DNA from: Aquisalimonas sp.
GTDB taxonomy: Bacteria; Pseudomonadota; Gammaproteobacteria; Nitrococcales; Aquisalimonadaceae
DNA length: 5,048 nucleotides
NCBI GenBank assembly: GCA_007127625.1
Contig: SKYZ01000461.1
Span: 1 to 5,048 of the forward strand
Reading direction: 5' to 3'
Below the pieces are notes generated by a model that saw nothing but the letters and a program-made list of their open reading frames with translations, searched no databases and was not told where the DNA came from. Position 1 is the stretch's first letter, and each line of letters begins with the position of its first letter. This document shows, piece by piece, positions 1-5,048 of this stretch. A program made the translations under genes and the position numbers.

Positions 1-1091
1 AGTGCGCCCTGCACCCGATACTCGCCGTCCACCATGCCGTACCAGTGCAGCGCCTCGGTCATGCTGCCGTCGTCTTCGGCAATACGTCCAAGGAAGTAAT
101 GGGCCGCGCCCAGCCGCTCACCCAGATCCACCAGGGAGAGGAAGTACGTTCGGGCCTCTTCGGCATAACCCGCCTCCAGGGTCAGCAGGGCCATGGCATA
201 GAGGGCATCGGCGTTATCCGGCCGCTCACTGTGCACCCGCTCGAACTGCTCCAGGGCCTTGGACTCGGCGCCGGCATCCAGCAGGCGGCGGGCGTAATCC
301 AGGCGCAGACGCCAGTCGTCGGGGTGCCGCTCCACCAGCTCGTCCAGCCCCTCCAGGGCCGCCTCCCGTTCCCCCATTGCGAGCAGCGCCTCAGCGCGGT
401 ACAGGGTCAGGTCACGATCACCGGGCTCCAGGGCCAGGCCGTCCTCGGCGGCATCCCGCGCCAGTGACGGGTTGCCCGACTCCAGGGCCAGCCGGGCCAG
501 CAGCCGGTACCCCCCCGGCTGCTGCGGATGCTCCGCCACCAGATCGCGAATAACCTCCAGTGCGGCCTGCCGGTCGCGCGCCGTACCCAGGGCCGCCTCC
601 AGGCGGTCGAACAGATCGTCCGCGGGCTGAACATCCCCGGTGAGCACCTGGGTCAGGTGGTAGCGCGCCGGTTCGGCCTGACCGTCGCGGAGATACAGAA
701 AGCCCAGGATCTGATGCATCTGCAGGCCCGGGCTCTCCACCAGTTTCTCCCAGCGCTGCGCAGCCTCCAGGGCCACGTCCTCGCGCTCGGCGTAGAGCGC
801 CAGACGGGTGGCGCGCTCGGCGACCCGCGGATCGTTGGTCAACCCCATCGCCCGCCGCCAGGCCGCCAGCGACTGCTCCACATCACCGCCGGTACCCGCC
901 AGCTCCGCGACCATGACCTGATAGATCAGGTCCTCATCCGCCGGCGGCGGCTCCACGGCCTCGGCAATACGCGGGTCCTCCCGGGGCGGCTCGTCACTCG
1001 GCGCTGTCGCGCACGCCCCCAGCACCAGCGCCAGGGGCGGCAGCACCATGCGCCACACCACCCGAGCCCGCTTTGTCTCTCCGGACCCCAT
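1..1091 (-). CDS. TPR-repeat lipoprotein, N-terminal 363 codons (3' end beyond left edge)
   Basis: Translating the minus strand from 1091 gives an open frame of 363 codons with no stop before the window edge. The N-terminus is a lipoprotein signal: basic residues (K7, R8, R10, R14), a hydrophobic stretch V16-L24 and the lipobox LGAC with the acylated Cys at 27. Residue 28 is Ala rather than Asp, which by the Lol sorting rule fits the outer membrane. After an acidic, Pro-rich linker (about 30-52) the protein is all-helical, with TPR-like units clearest at about 194-227, 228-261, 262-293, 294-327 and 328-360 (for example ALLAMGEREAALEGLDELVE). The ATG at 1091 is chosen because it gives the full signal peptide and has a GGATGGG Shine-Dalgarno-like site at 1103-1097; the later in-frame ATG at 1049 would lose the basic region. 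From memory, similar proteins of about 550-600 residues lie divergent to hemA and next to lolB in Pseudomonas, so lolB may follow to the left. TPRs suggest protein-protein scaffolding; the partner is unknown. Confidence 0.88.
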   Translation of the reverse strand, partial: MGSGETKRARVVWRMVLPPLALVLGACATAPSDEPPREDPRIAEAVEPPPADEDLIYQVMVAELAGTGGDVEQSLAAWRRAMGLTNDPRVAERATRLALYAEREDVALEAAQRWEKLVESPGLQMHQILGFLYLRDGQAEPARYHLTQVLTGDVQPADDLFDRLEAALGTARDRQAALEVIRDLVAEHPQQPGGYRLLARLALESGNPSLARDAAEDGLALEPGDRDLTLYRAEALLAMGEREAALEGLDELVERHPDDWRLRLDYARRLLDAGAESKALEQFERVHSERPDNADALYAMALLTLEAGYAEEARTYFLSLVDLGERLGAAHYFLGRIAEDDGSMTEALHWYGMVDGEYRVQGA

Positions 1092-1156
1092 TGGCACCCA
1101 TCCGTTGCAGAAAACCGTGAAACCGGCACGCCGACCGCGTGCCGCGCCCGGCCACC

Positions 1157-1162
1157 ACTATA
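1157..1162 (-). promoter_or_regulatory. Candidate -10 box for the TPR lipoprotein gene
   Basis: On the minus strand the hexamer TATAGT (five of six to the sigma-70 consensus) lies about 66 bases upstream of the chosen start. No good -35 hexamer is found at 16-18 bases of spacing and there is no TGn extension, so this rests on one box in GC-rich DNA. Confidence 0.3.
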
Positions 1163-1374
1163 CCCGCGCCATCGGGACGGAGACAGCCGGCCCGGCTCCG
1201 CAAGTCACGTTCCCTTGTTTTCCGCCCGGGGATTCCCGACAATCGGCCGCCTGACGTCGGGTGCCGCTGCATTGCGTCTGCGGCATTGCCCCGGCGGGGG
1301 CACCGGTTGGCGCATTCATGGCAAAACACACCGGAACTTGAGATGCGTCATGCGCTGAGCCGTCGTGACTGCGG

Positions 1375-1380
1375 TATCAT
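1375..1380 (+). promoter_or_regulatory. Candidate -10 box for hemA
   Basis: TATCAT matches five of six positions of the sigma-70 -10 consensus and lies 62 bases upstream of the preferred hemA start. A TTGAGA at 1338-1343 is too far away (31 bases) to be its -35, and nothing better is seen at normal spacing. Confidence 0.3.
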
Positions 1381-1442
1381 GACGCCATCAGCTCGATGAG
1401 GGGCCGCCGTCGTCCATGCACGCGCACATGTCCGGACCATCC

Positions 1443-2705
1443 ATGCCACTGTTCACGCTTGGCCTCAACCACAAGAGTGCACCGCTGACGGTGCGCGAGC
1501 GCGTGGTGTTCGACGCCCAGCGTGTGGTGCCGGCGCTGGAGCAGCTCAAGGAGCGCGACGGGGTCCGGGAGGCAGCGCTGATCTCCACCTGCAACCGCAC
1601 CGAGGTGTACACCGTCCTCGAGGACTCGGTGGCAGCGAACTCCGTCCTGCACTGGCTGGCGGAATCCCACCAGGTGGACCCGGGCTGGCTGCGTCCCTAC
1701 ATGTACATCCATCAGGACGCGGACATGGTGCGCCATCTGCTCCGCGTCACCCCGGGGCTGGATTCCCTGGTCCTGGGGGAGCCGCAGATCGGCGGGCAGG
1801 CGAAGACCGCCTACCAGGAAGCCCTGAACGCCGGCACCCTCGGGCGCGTCCTGGATCGCCTGTTCCAGTACGCCTTCTCGGTATCGAAACAGATCCGCAC
1901 CGAAACCGGCATCGGCTCCAACCCGGTATCGGTGGCTTTTGCCGCCGTCACGCTGGCCCGGCAGATCTTCGGCAATCTGGACGGCTACACCGGGCTGCTC
2001 ATCGGCGCCGGGGAGACCATCGAGCTCACCGCGCGCCACCTGCACGAGCAGGGCATGCGCCGGTTCATCGTCGCCAACCGCAGCCGCGAGCGGGCGCGGG
2101 AGCTGGCCGAGCAGTACGGCGGTCAGGCCATTGACCTGGCCGCCCTGCCCGACCATGTGGCCGAGGCGGACGTGATCATCTCGTCCACCGGCAGCCAGCT
2201 GCCGCTGCTGGGCAAGGGCAGCGTCGAGCGCGCGGTGAGGCGGCGCAAGCACAAGCCGATATTCATGGTCGACATCGCCGTCCCGCGGGATATCGAACCG
2301 GAAGTCGGCCAGCTGGACGACGTCTACCTCTACACCGTCGATGATCTCCAGGAAGTCATTGCGGACAACATGCGCTCGCGCCAGGAGGCGGCACGGCAGG
2401 CGGAAGAGATCATCGACCTGCAGGTGGAGCGTTTCCAGCAATGGCTGCGCAGCCTGGATTCCGTGCCAGTGATCCGCCGCTACCGGGAACAGGGGGAAGC
2501 CCACCGCGACGAAATCCTCGCCCGTGCACAGCGCCGGCTGAACCGCGGCGACAACCCCGACGAGGTCATGGAATACCTGGCCCACACCCTGACCAACCGC
2601 CTCATGCACCAGCCCACGGCACGGCTGCGCGAGGCCAGTGAAAACGGCCGTGCTGACCTGCTGGAATCGGGCCGGTTCCTTCTCGGCGTCGACGATCAGC
2701 AATAG
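1443..2705 (+). CDS. hemA: Glutamyl-tRNA reductase
   Basis: HemA reduces the glutamyl group of Glu-tRNA(Glu) with NADPH to glutamate-1-semialdehyde, the first committed step of C5-pathway tetrapyrrole (haem) synthesis, in the cytoplasm. The product is 420 residues, normal for the family. Visible motifs: N-terminal LGLNHKSAP (6-14), catalytic Cys50 in STCNRTEVY, the signature LVLGEPQIGGQ (109-119), the NADPH-domain segment LLIGAGETIELTARHL (185-200), ANRSRERA (211-218), MVDIAVPRDIEP (275-286) and a helical C-terminal dimerisation region from about 305. The start is uncertain: ATG 1443 places the nucleophile at Cys50, as in E. coli HemA, and begins directly with the conserved strand. In-frame ATGs at 1416 and 1428 would add 9 or 5 residues, and the best SD-like sequence (GAGGGG, 1398-1403) lies 12 bases before 1416. 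It is transcribed away from the TPR gene. prfA, often next to hemA in gammaproteobacteria, does not follow; a repeat element begins nine bases after the stop. Confidence 0.97.
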   Translation: MPLFTLGLNHKSAPLTVRERVVFDAQRVVPALEQLKERDGVREAALISTCNRTEVYTVLEDSVAANSVLHWLAESHQVDPGWLRPYMYIHQDADMVRHLLRVTPGLDSLVLGEPQIGGQAKTAYQEALNAGTLGRVLDRLFQYAFSVSKQIRTETGIGSNPVSVAFAAVTLARQIFGNLDGYTGLLIGAGETIELTARHLHEQGMRRFIVANRSRERARELAEQYGGQAIDLAALPDHVAEADVIISSTGSQLPLLGKGSVERAVRRRKHKPIFMVDIAVPRDIEPEVGQLDDVYLYTVDDLQEVIADNMRSRQEAARQAEEIIDLQVERFQQWLRSLDSVPVIRRYREQGEAHRDEILARAQRRLNRGDNPDEVMEYLAHTLTNRLMHQPTARLREASENGRADLLESGRFLLGVDDQQ

Positions 2706-2714
2706 GGAGTACGG

Positions 2715-2747
2715 CTAGTGTCCTGTCCCCGAAGTGCGTTGTATTTT
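2715..2747 (+). repeat. Left terminal inverted repeat of the element
   Basis: Compared with the reverse complement of 2952-2984, 27 of 33 positions agree without gaps. The outer 12 bases (CTAGTGTCCTGT) and the inner 10 (GTTGTATTTT) are identical; the differences all lie in the 11 central bases. Conserved blocks with a variable centre would fit two contact sites for a transposase. Confidence 0.85.
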
Positions 2748-2845
2748 GAGCGCCTGTGCGGCACCAGGGCGAGGCGCGGCTCGCAGGCAATGGCCGTCGC
2801 CCTTGGCAAGAGGCGCAACGAAGCCCTGGTGCCGCACAGGCGCTC
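2748..2845. repeat. Internal hairpin 1: perfect 23-bp inverted repeat with 52-nt loop
   Basis: The arm at 2748-2770 (GAGCGCCTGTGCGG...GGGC) is the exact reverse complement of 2823-2845. The 52-nt loop (2771-2822) contains a 7-base direct repeat GAGGCGC (2771-2777 and 2810-2816) and the small palindrome CTTGGCAAG. It has no T-tract after the stem, so it does not look like a classic terminator, although such a stem could slow or end transcription coming from hemA. Confidence 0.9.
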
Positions 2846-2852
2846 CCGCAGG

Positions 2853-2951
2853 GCCTGCCTCTGGGCGGCTGAGGCGGCGTTATCGGCCCGCGCCGTAGTG
2901 ACGCTACGCCTTCGGCCCGATGGCCTTGCCTCAGCCGCCCAGAGGACAGGC
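2853..2951. repeat. Internal hairpin 2: 23-bp inverted repeat with one bulge and 52-nt loop
   Basis: The arm at 2853-2875 (GCCTGCCTCTGGGCGG...) pairs with 2928-2951 over its whole length except for one extra base in the right arm. The 52-nt loop (2876-2927) can fold further: ATCGG (2882-2886) with CCGAT (2917-2921), and CGTAG (2894-2898) with CTACG (2904-2908). Arm sequences are unrelated to hairpin 1, but arm and loop lengths are nearly the same. Confidence 0.88.
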
Positions 2952-2984
2952 AAAATACAACGAATTCGGGTTACAGGACACTAG
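2952..2984 (-). repeat. Right terminal inverted repeat of the element
   Basis: Starts with AAAATACAAC directly at the foot of hairpin 2 and ends with ACAGGACACTAG. It mirrors the left end with 27 of 33 identities, and the CTAG at 2981-2984 is the outer boundary. It ends 34 bases before the paaI start codon. Confidence 0.85.
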
Positions 2985-3006
2985 CGCTTCCCTGGACCCA
3001 CCGCAC

Positions 3007-3012
3007 GGAGGA
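3007..3012 (+). promoter_or_regulatory. Ribosome binding site of paaI
   Basis: GGAGGA with six bases to the ATG at 3019 is close to ideal. It decides the start: an in-frame ATG at 2920 lies inside the repeat element, has no such site and would add 33 residues that do not resemble PaaI. Confidence 0.88.
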
Positions 3013-3018
3013 GCGAAC

Positions 3019-3489
3019 ATGAGCGAGCAGACAGCACGTGAGCGCATCGTGCCTGCGGAGATGGCGCGACGTTGTGCCGACGCCATGTGGCAGGACGACT
3101 GCGCATCGCAGGCCATGGGGATGCAGGTCGAGGAGGTTGCACCAAGGTATGCCCGCCTGTCCATGCCTGTCCGGAGTGACATGCTCAATGGCCATGCGAA
3201 CTGCCACGGAGGGTTCATTTTTACCCTCGCGGACTCGAGTTTCGCGTTCGCGTGCAACTGGTCGAATCGCCTGACCGTTGCCTCCAGCGGCACCATCGAA
3301 TTTCTAGCGCCGGCCCGCGAGGGCGACGTGCTGACGGCAACGGCGGAAGAGCGCAGCCGCGCCGGCCGCACCGGCGTCTACGATGCCGCCATCACCAATC
3401 AGCGGGGTGATCTCGTGGCGTTATTCCGTGGTCGTTCCTACACGGTTCCCGGAGAGCTGATTCCGGGGCTGGAACTGGCGGAGTCCTGA
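3019..3489 (+). CDS. paaI: Phenylacetate-pathway hotdog thioesterase PaaI
   Basis: A 156-residue protein of the PaaI branch of hotdog-fold acyl-CoA thioesterases, a cytoplasmic tetramer in known members. It hydrolyses phenylacetyl-CoA and ring-hydroxylated derivatives, and is thought to release CoA when intermediates of the aerobic phenylacetate pathway stall. The signature is clear: MLNGHANCHGG (55-65) followed by FTLADSSFAFACN (68-80), with the catalytic Asp at 72 matching Asp61 of E. coli PaaI. VASSGTIEFLAPAREGD (87-103) forms the next conserved strand, and TGVYDAAITNQ (118-128) and LVALFRGRSY (132-141) close the fold. Compared with the E. coli protein the N-terminus is about ten residues longer. 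The next gene, paaK, starts 46 bases after the stop, so the two are probably one transcript. I see no promoter in the 34 bases between the repeat element and this gene. By eye its GC content is lower than in hemA. Confidence 0.94.
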   Translation: MSEQTARERIVPAEMARRCADAMWQDDCASQAMGMQVEEVAPRYARLSMPVRSDMLNGHANCHGGFIFTLADSSFAFACNWSNRLTVASSGTIEFLAPAREGDVLTATAEERSRAGRTGVYDAAITNQRGDLVALFRGRSYTVPGELIPGLELAES

Positions 3490-3495
3490 TTGTCA

Positions 3496-3513
3496 TGGCG
3501 CCACAGAGCGCCA
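3496..3513. repeat. Small hairpin between paaI and paaK
   Basis: TGGCGC, loop CACAGA, GCGCCA forms a perfect 6-bp stem seven bases after the paaI stop and just before the paaK ribosome binding site. There is no T-tract. It might protect the upstream mRNA end or affect relative translation, but at this length chance is possible. Confidence 0.4.
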
Positions 3514-3518
3514 GGGTT

Positions 3519-3525
3519 GGAGGAG
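3519..3525 (+). promoter_or_regulatory. Ribosome binding site of paaK
   Basis: GGAGGAG lies ten bases before the ATG at 3536. It is a strong match that supports this start, with paaK translated independently of paaI. Confidence 0.85.
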
Positions 3526-3535
3526 AAGCACTATC

Positions 3536-4852
3536 ATGAACGCGGCGAAACAGGTGAACGGCCTCCTGGAGTCGGTAGAGACCTGCAGTACCGATGAGCT
3601 GCGCGCGTTGCAGCTGCAACGTCTGCGCTGGAGCCTGAATCATGCCTACAAGAACGTCCCGTTCTACCGGGCAAGCTTTGATGCCGCCGGCGTGCACCCG
3701 TCGGAGCTGGCGAGACTGGAGGACCTGGCAAGGTTCCCGTTCACCCTGAAGAGTGATCTGCGGGACAACTACCCCTTCGGCATGGTGGCCACGCCAATGG
3801 AGGACGTGGTGCGGATTCACGCGTCGAGTGGCACCACCGGGCGGCCCACCGTGGTGACCTATACCCGGAATGACATCGACGTATGGGCCAATCTGGTGGC
3901 CCGTTCCATGCGTGCCGCAGGCGTGACATCCAGGGATATCGTTCAAGTGTCCTACGGCTACGGTCTGTTCACCGGCGGCCTGGGGGCGCACTACGGCGCG
4001 GAGCGCCTCGGCTGCGCGGTGATCCCGATGTCCGGTGGGCAAACGGAAAAGCAGGTTCAGCTGATCCGGGATTTTCAGCCTACGGTGATCATGGTGACGC
4101 CGTCCTACATGCTGAATATCGCTGACGAGTTCGAGCGCCAGGGCCTGGATCCGCGCAAGTCCTCGTTGCGGGTGGGCATCTTCGGTGCGGAGCCCTGGAC
4201 CAATGCCATGCGGGAAGAGATCGAGGAACGCATGGGGCTCGATGCGGTGGACATCTACGGTTTGTCGGAAGTGATGGGACCCGGCGTCGCCCAGGAATGC
4301 CTGGAGACAAAGGACGGGCCGACCATCTGGGAGGACTTCTTCTATCCCGAGATCATTGATCCTGATACGGGCGAGGTACTCCCGGACGGCGAAGAGGGTG
4401 AGCTGGTGTTCACCAGCCTGGTCAAGGAGGCTTTTCCGATCATCCGGTACCGCAGTCGCGACCTCAGCCGCCTGCTGCCTGGCACGGCCCGCACCATGCG
4501 ACGCATGGACCGGATTACCGGTCGCAGCGATGACATGCTGATCATTCGCGGAGTGAACGTCTTCCCGTCCCAGGTCGAGGAGCGGATCTGCGCTCATGGG
4601 AAGCTGGCGCCGCATTACCAGCTTGAGGTGAGCCGCGAAGGCAACGTCGACAGCCTGGCCGTGAGGGTTGAGCCGCAGCCGTCCCTGGGCCAGCTCACGG
4701 AGGCGGAAAGAAAGGCGCTGGGCCAGGAGCTGGCGCACTCGATCAAGTCCTACGTCGGAATCACTGCAGCGATCGAGATCGTCAATGTCGGGGGTGTCGA
4801 GCGTTCACAGGGTAAGGCGAAGCGGGTGGTGGACCTAAGGCCCAAGGGGTGA
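3536..4852 (+). CDS. paaK: Phenylacetate-CoA ligase
   Basis: PaaK is an AMP-forming ligase of the ANL superfamily. It converts phenylacetate, ATP and CoA to phenylacetyl-CoA, the entry step of the aerobic phenylacetate pathway and the step that makes the PaaX ligand. The 438 residues equal the family's usual length. Visible motifs: ASSGTTGRPTVVTYT (96-110, phosphate-binding loop), SYGYGLFTGGLGAHYGAE (139-156), GIFGAEPW (214-221), DIYGLSEVMGPG (239-250), RYRSRDLS (304-311) with the ribose-binding Asp309, the hinge region RITGRSDDMLIIRGVNVFP (326-344), and a C-terminal SQGKAKRVVD (424-433) carrying the probable catalytic Lys427. All expected catalytic positions are present, so the gene looks functional. 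Selectivity for phenylacetate over related aryl acids cannot be read from sequence alone, but the paaI and paaX neighbours support it. paaX follows after a 92-base gap. Confidence 0.96.
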   Translation: MNAAKQVNGLLESVETCSTDELRALQLQRLRWSLNHAYKNVPFYRASFDAAGVHPSELARLEDLARFPFTLKSDLRDNYPFGMVATPMEDVVRIHASSGTTGRPTVVTYTRNDIDVWANLVARSMRAAGVTSRDIVQVSYGYGLFTGGLGAHYGAERLGCAVIPMSGGQTEKQVQLIRDFQPTVIMVTPSYMLNIADEFERQGLDPRKSSLRVGIFGAEPWTNAMREEIEERMGLDAVDIYGLSEVMGPGVAQECLETKDGPTIWEDFFYPEIIDPDTGEVLPDGEEGELVFTSLVKEAFPIIRYRSRDLSRLLPGTARTMRRMDRITGRSDDMLIIRGVNVFPSQVEERICAHGKLAPHYQLEVSREGNVDSLAVRVEPQPSLGQLTEAERKALGQELAHSIKSYVGITAAIEIVNVGGVERSQGKAKRVVDLRPKG

Positions 4853-4890
4853 GGTCATGGACCGGCGGTGCAGGCGTCCCCGGGCGGGTG

Positions 4891-4899
4891 TGCTATCGT
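4891..4899 (+). promoter_or_regulatory. Candidate extended -10 promoter for paaX
   Basis: In the 92-base gap after paaK, TGCTATCGT has the form of an extended -10 (TGn followed by TATCGT, four of six to consensus) about 45 bases before the paaX start. No -35 is recognisable upstream. A TTGACG at 4908-4913 has no -10 at proper distance. paaX may instead be read through from paaK. Confidence 0.25.
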
Positions 4900-4944
4900 A
4901 CGGCCGCTTGACGGCAACGCGCGGCTGGTAGTCCGGGAAAAGGC

Positions 4945-5048
4945 ATGTCGACGAAGAAGGCTGTGAACGAACTGGTTGAGCGTCTGACCGTACAGCGCCC
5001 GATCCGGGCGCGGTCCCTGATCATCACCGTGTACGGCGATGCAATTGC
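4945..5048 (+). CDS. paaX: Phenylacetate operon repressor PaaX, N-terminal 34 codons (runs off right edge)
   Basis: Only 34 complete codons are present, but RPIRARSLIITVYGDAI (18-34) corresponds to the conserved N-terminal helix region of PaaX proteins, where a similar segment ending in (L/V)(Y/F)GD(A/S) precedes the winged-helix DNA-binding domain. PaaX represses paa operons and releases DNA when phenylacetyl-CoA binds, so it reads the product of the adjacent paaK. The ATG at 4945 is preceded by a weak purine-rich GGGAAAAGG (4935-4943), poorer than the sites of paaI and paaK, which would suit low expression of a repressor. Same strand as paaI and paaK. Identification rests on this short segment plus context; the effector-binding part is outside the window. 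Confidence 0.85.
   Translation, partial: MSTKKAVNELVERLTVQRPIRARSLIITVYGDAI

Larger units (their letters stand above)
1092..1442. other. Divergent intergenic region between the TPR lipoprotein gene and hemA
   Basis: About 350 bases without a convincing gene. The short open frames crossing it are out of frame with both flanking genes, have no ribosome binding sites and resemble no family I know. It holds -10-like boxes TATAGT (minus, 1157-1162) and TATCAT (plus, 1375-1380), and a small hairpin at 1287-1302 (TGCCCC, loop GGCG, GGGGCA) with no T-tract, so it is not a clear terminator. It must contain the promoters of both genes unless transcription enters from outside. I see no riboswitch or tRNA in it. 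Confidence 0.6.
2715..2984. mobile_element. 270-bp twin-hairpin MITE-like element (non-coding)
   Basis: The block is bounded by perfect 12-bp inverted ends, CTAGTGTCCTGT at 2715-2726 and its complement at 2973-2984. Its plan is symmetric: 33-bp terminal repeat, 98-nt hairpin, 7-nt spacer, 99-nt hairpin, 33-bp terminal repeat, filling the interval exactly. CTAG sits at each outer edge, so the target duplication could be TA or CTAG. Both would be expected of a transposase that uses CTAG sites, such as IS630/Tc1-type (TA) or IS5-type (YTAR) enzymes; this assignment is inference from known target preferences. There is no transposase, and short open frames on both strands are by-products of the GC-rich palindromes. 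Removing it with one CTAG copy would leave about 47 bases between hemA and paaI. Alternatives are a large REP/REPIN-type repeat or a structured RNA locus. Mobility is inferred from structure alone, since only one copy is visible. Confidence 0.72.

Noticed and set aside
1287..1302. GC-rich 6-bp hairpin in the divergent region as a terminator
   Set aside because: No T-tract follows on either strand, no gene ends there, and such short stems are common at this GC content.
528..1358. Open frame of 276 codons on the plus strand opposite the TPR gene
   Set aside because: The minus-strand frame encodes a coherent signal peptide and TPR helices, while this translation is Arg/His/Pro-rich, has no domain and crosses the intergenic region.
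1377..2702. Open frame of 441 codons on the minus strand opposite hemA
   Set aside because: It is a mirror of hemA codon structure in GC-rich DNA; the translation is rich in His, Gln and Val, matches no family I know, and hemA on the plus strand is certain.
2748..2845. Hairpin 1 as the intrinsic terminator of hemA
   Set aside because: The stem is long and GC-rich but has a 52-nt loop and no T-tract after the right arm (CCGCAGG follows). The T-run at 2744-2747 precedes the stem and its mirror AAAA follows hairpin 2, which fits terminal repeats better than a terminator.
2718..2984. 88-codon plus-strand frame and an overlapping minus-strand frame (2696-2953) inside the repeat
   Set aside because: Both are read through the palindromes of the element, lack ribosome binding sites and translate the same inverted segments, such as the repeated CGTR and VPHRR pieces. 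They are not genes.
2715..2984. CRISPR or integron attC site
   Set aside because: There are no regularly spaced direct repeats, and the attC core motifs and integrase-type boundaries are not present.
2920..3018. Upstream in-frame extension of paaI starting at 2920
   Set aside because: The added 33 residues come from the repeat element, and the ideal GGAGGA site at 3007-3012 points to the ATG at 3019.
3392..4738. Open frame of 448 codons on the minus strand opposite paaK
   Set aside because: Same cause: antisense shadow of a real, fully motif-supported gene, with low-complexity His/Arg/Gln-rich translation.

Overview
The window reads as chromosomal DNA of a GC-rich, Gram-negative gammaproteobacterium. 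Three things suggest this: a HemA of the gammaproteobacterial type, a divergent TPR lipoprotein next to hemA (an arrangement I recall from Pseudomonas-like genomes), and a proteobacterial phenylacetate (paa) cluster. I cannot name the genus. A halophilic or Ectothiorhodospiraceae-like host is only a guess.

Layout. Positions 1-1091 (minus strand) hold the first 363 codons of a TPR-repeat lipoprotein that runs off the left edge. Positions 1092-1442 are a divergent intergenic region with weak promoter candidates on both strands. Positions 1443-2705 (plus) are hemA, glutamyl-tRNA reductase, complete and with all key motifs. Positions 2715-2984 are a compact 270-bp non-coding element. It has 33-bp imperfect terminal inverted repeats, CTAG at both outer ends, and two large internal hairpins of nearly identical size (23-24-nt arms, 52-nt loops) but different sequence. 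It looks like a non-autonomous, MITE-like insertion. Positions 3019-3489 and 3536-4852 (plus) are paaI (hotdog thioesterase) and paaK (phenylacetate-CoA ligase), each with a strong Shine-Dalgarno site. From 4945 to the right edge is the start of paaX, the repressor of the pathway.

How the genes work together. hemA carries out the committed step of C5-pathway tetrapyrrole synthesis and is housekeeping. PaaK activates phenylacetate to phenylacetyl-CoA, PaaI hydrolyses stalled CoA thioesters of the pathway, and PaaX represses paa genes until phenylacetyl-CoA binds it, so the cluster contains both the enzyme that makes the inducer and the sensor that reads it. In many gammaproteobacteria hemA is followed by prfA and prmC. 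Here it is followed by the repeat element and then catabolic genes, so the element sits exactly where that synteny is broken.

The most interesting object is the twin-hairpin element. The genes themselves belong to well-known families and I see no new protein system in the window.
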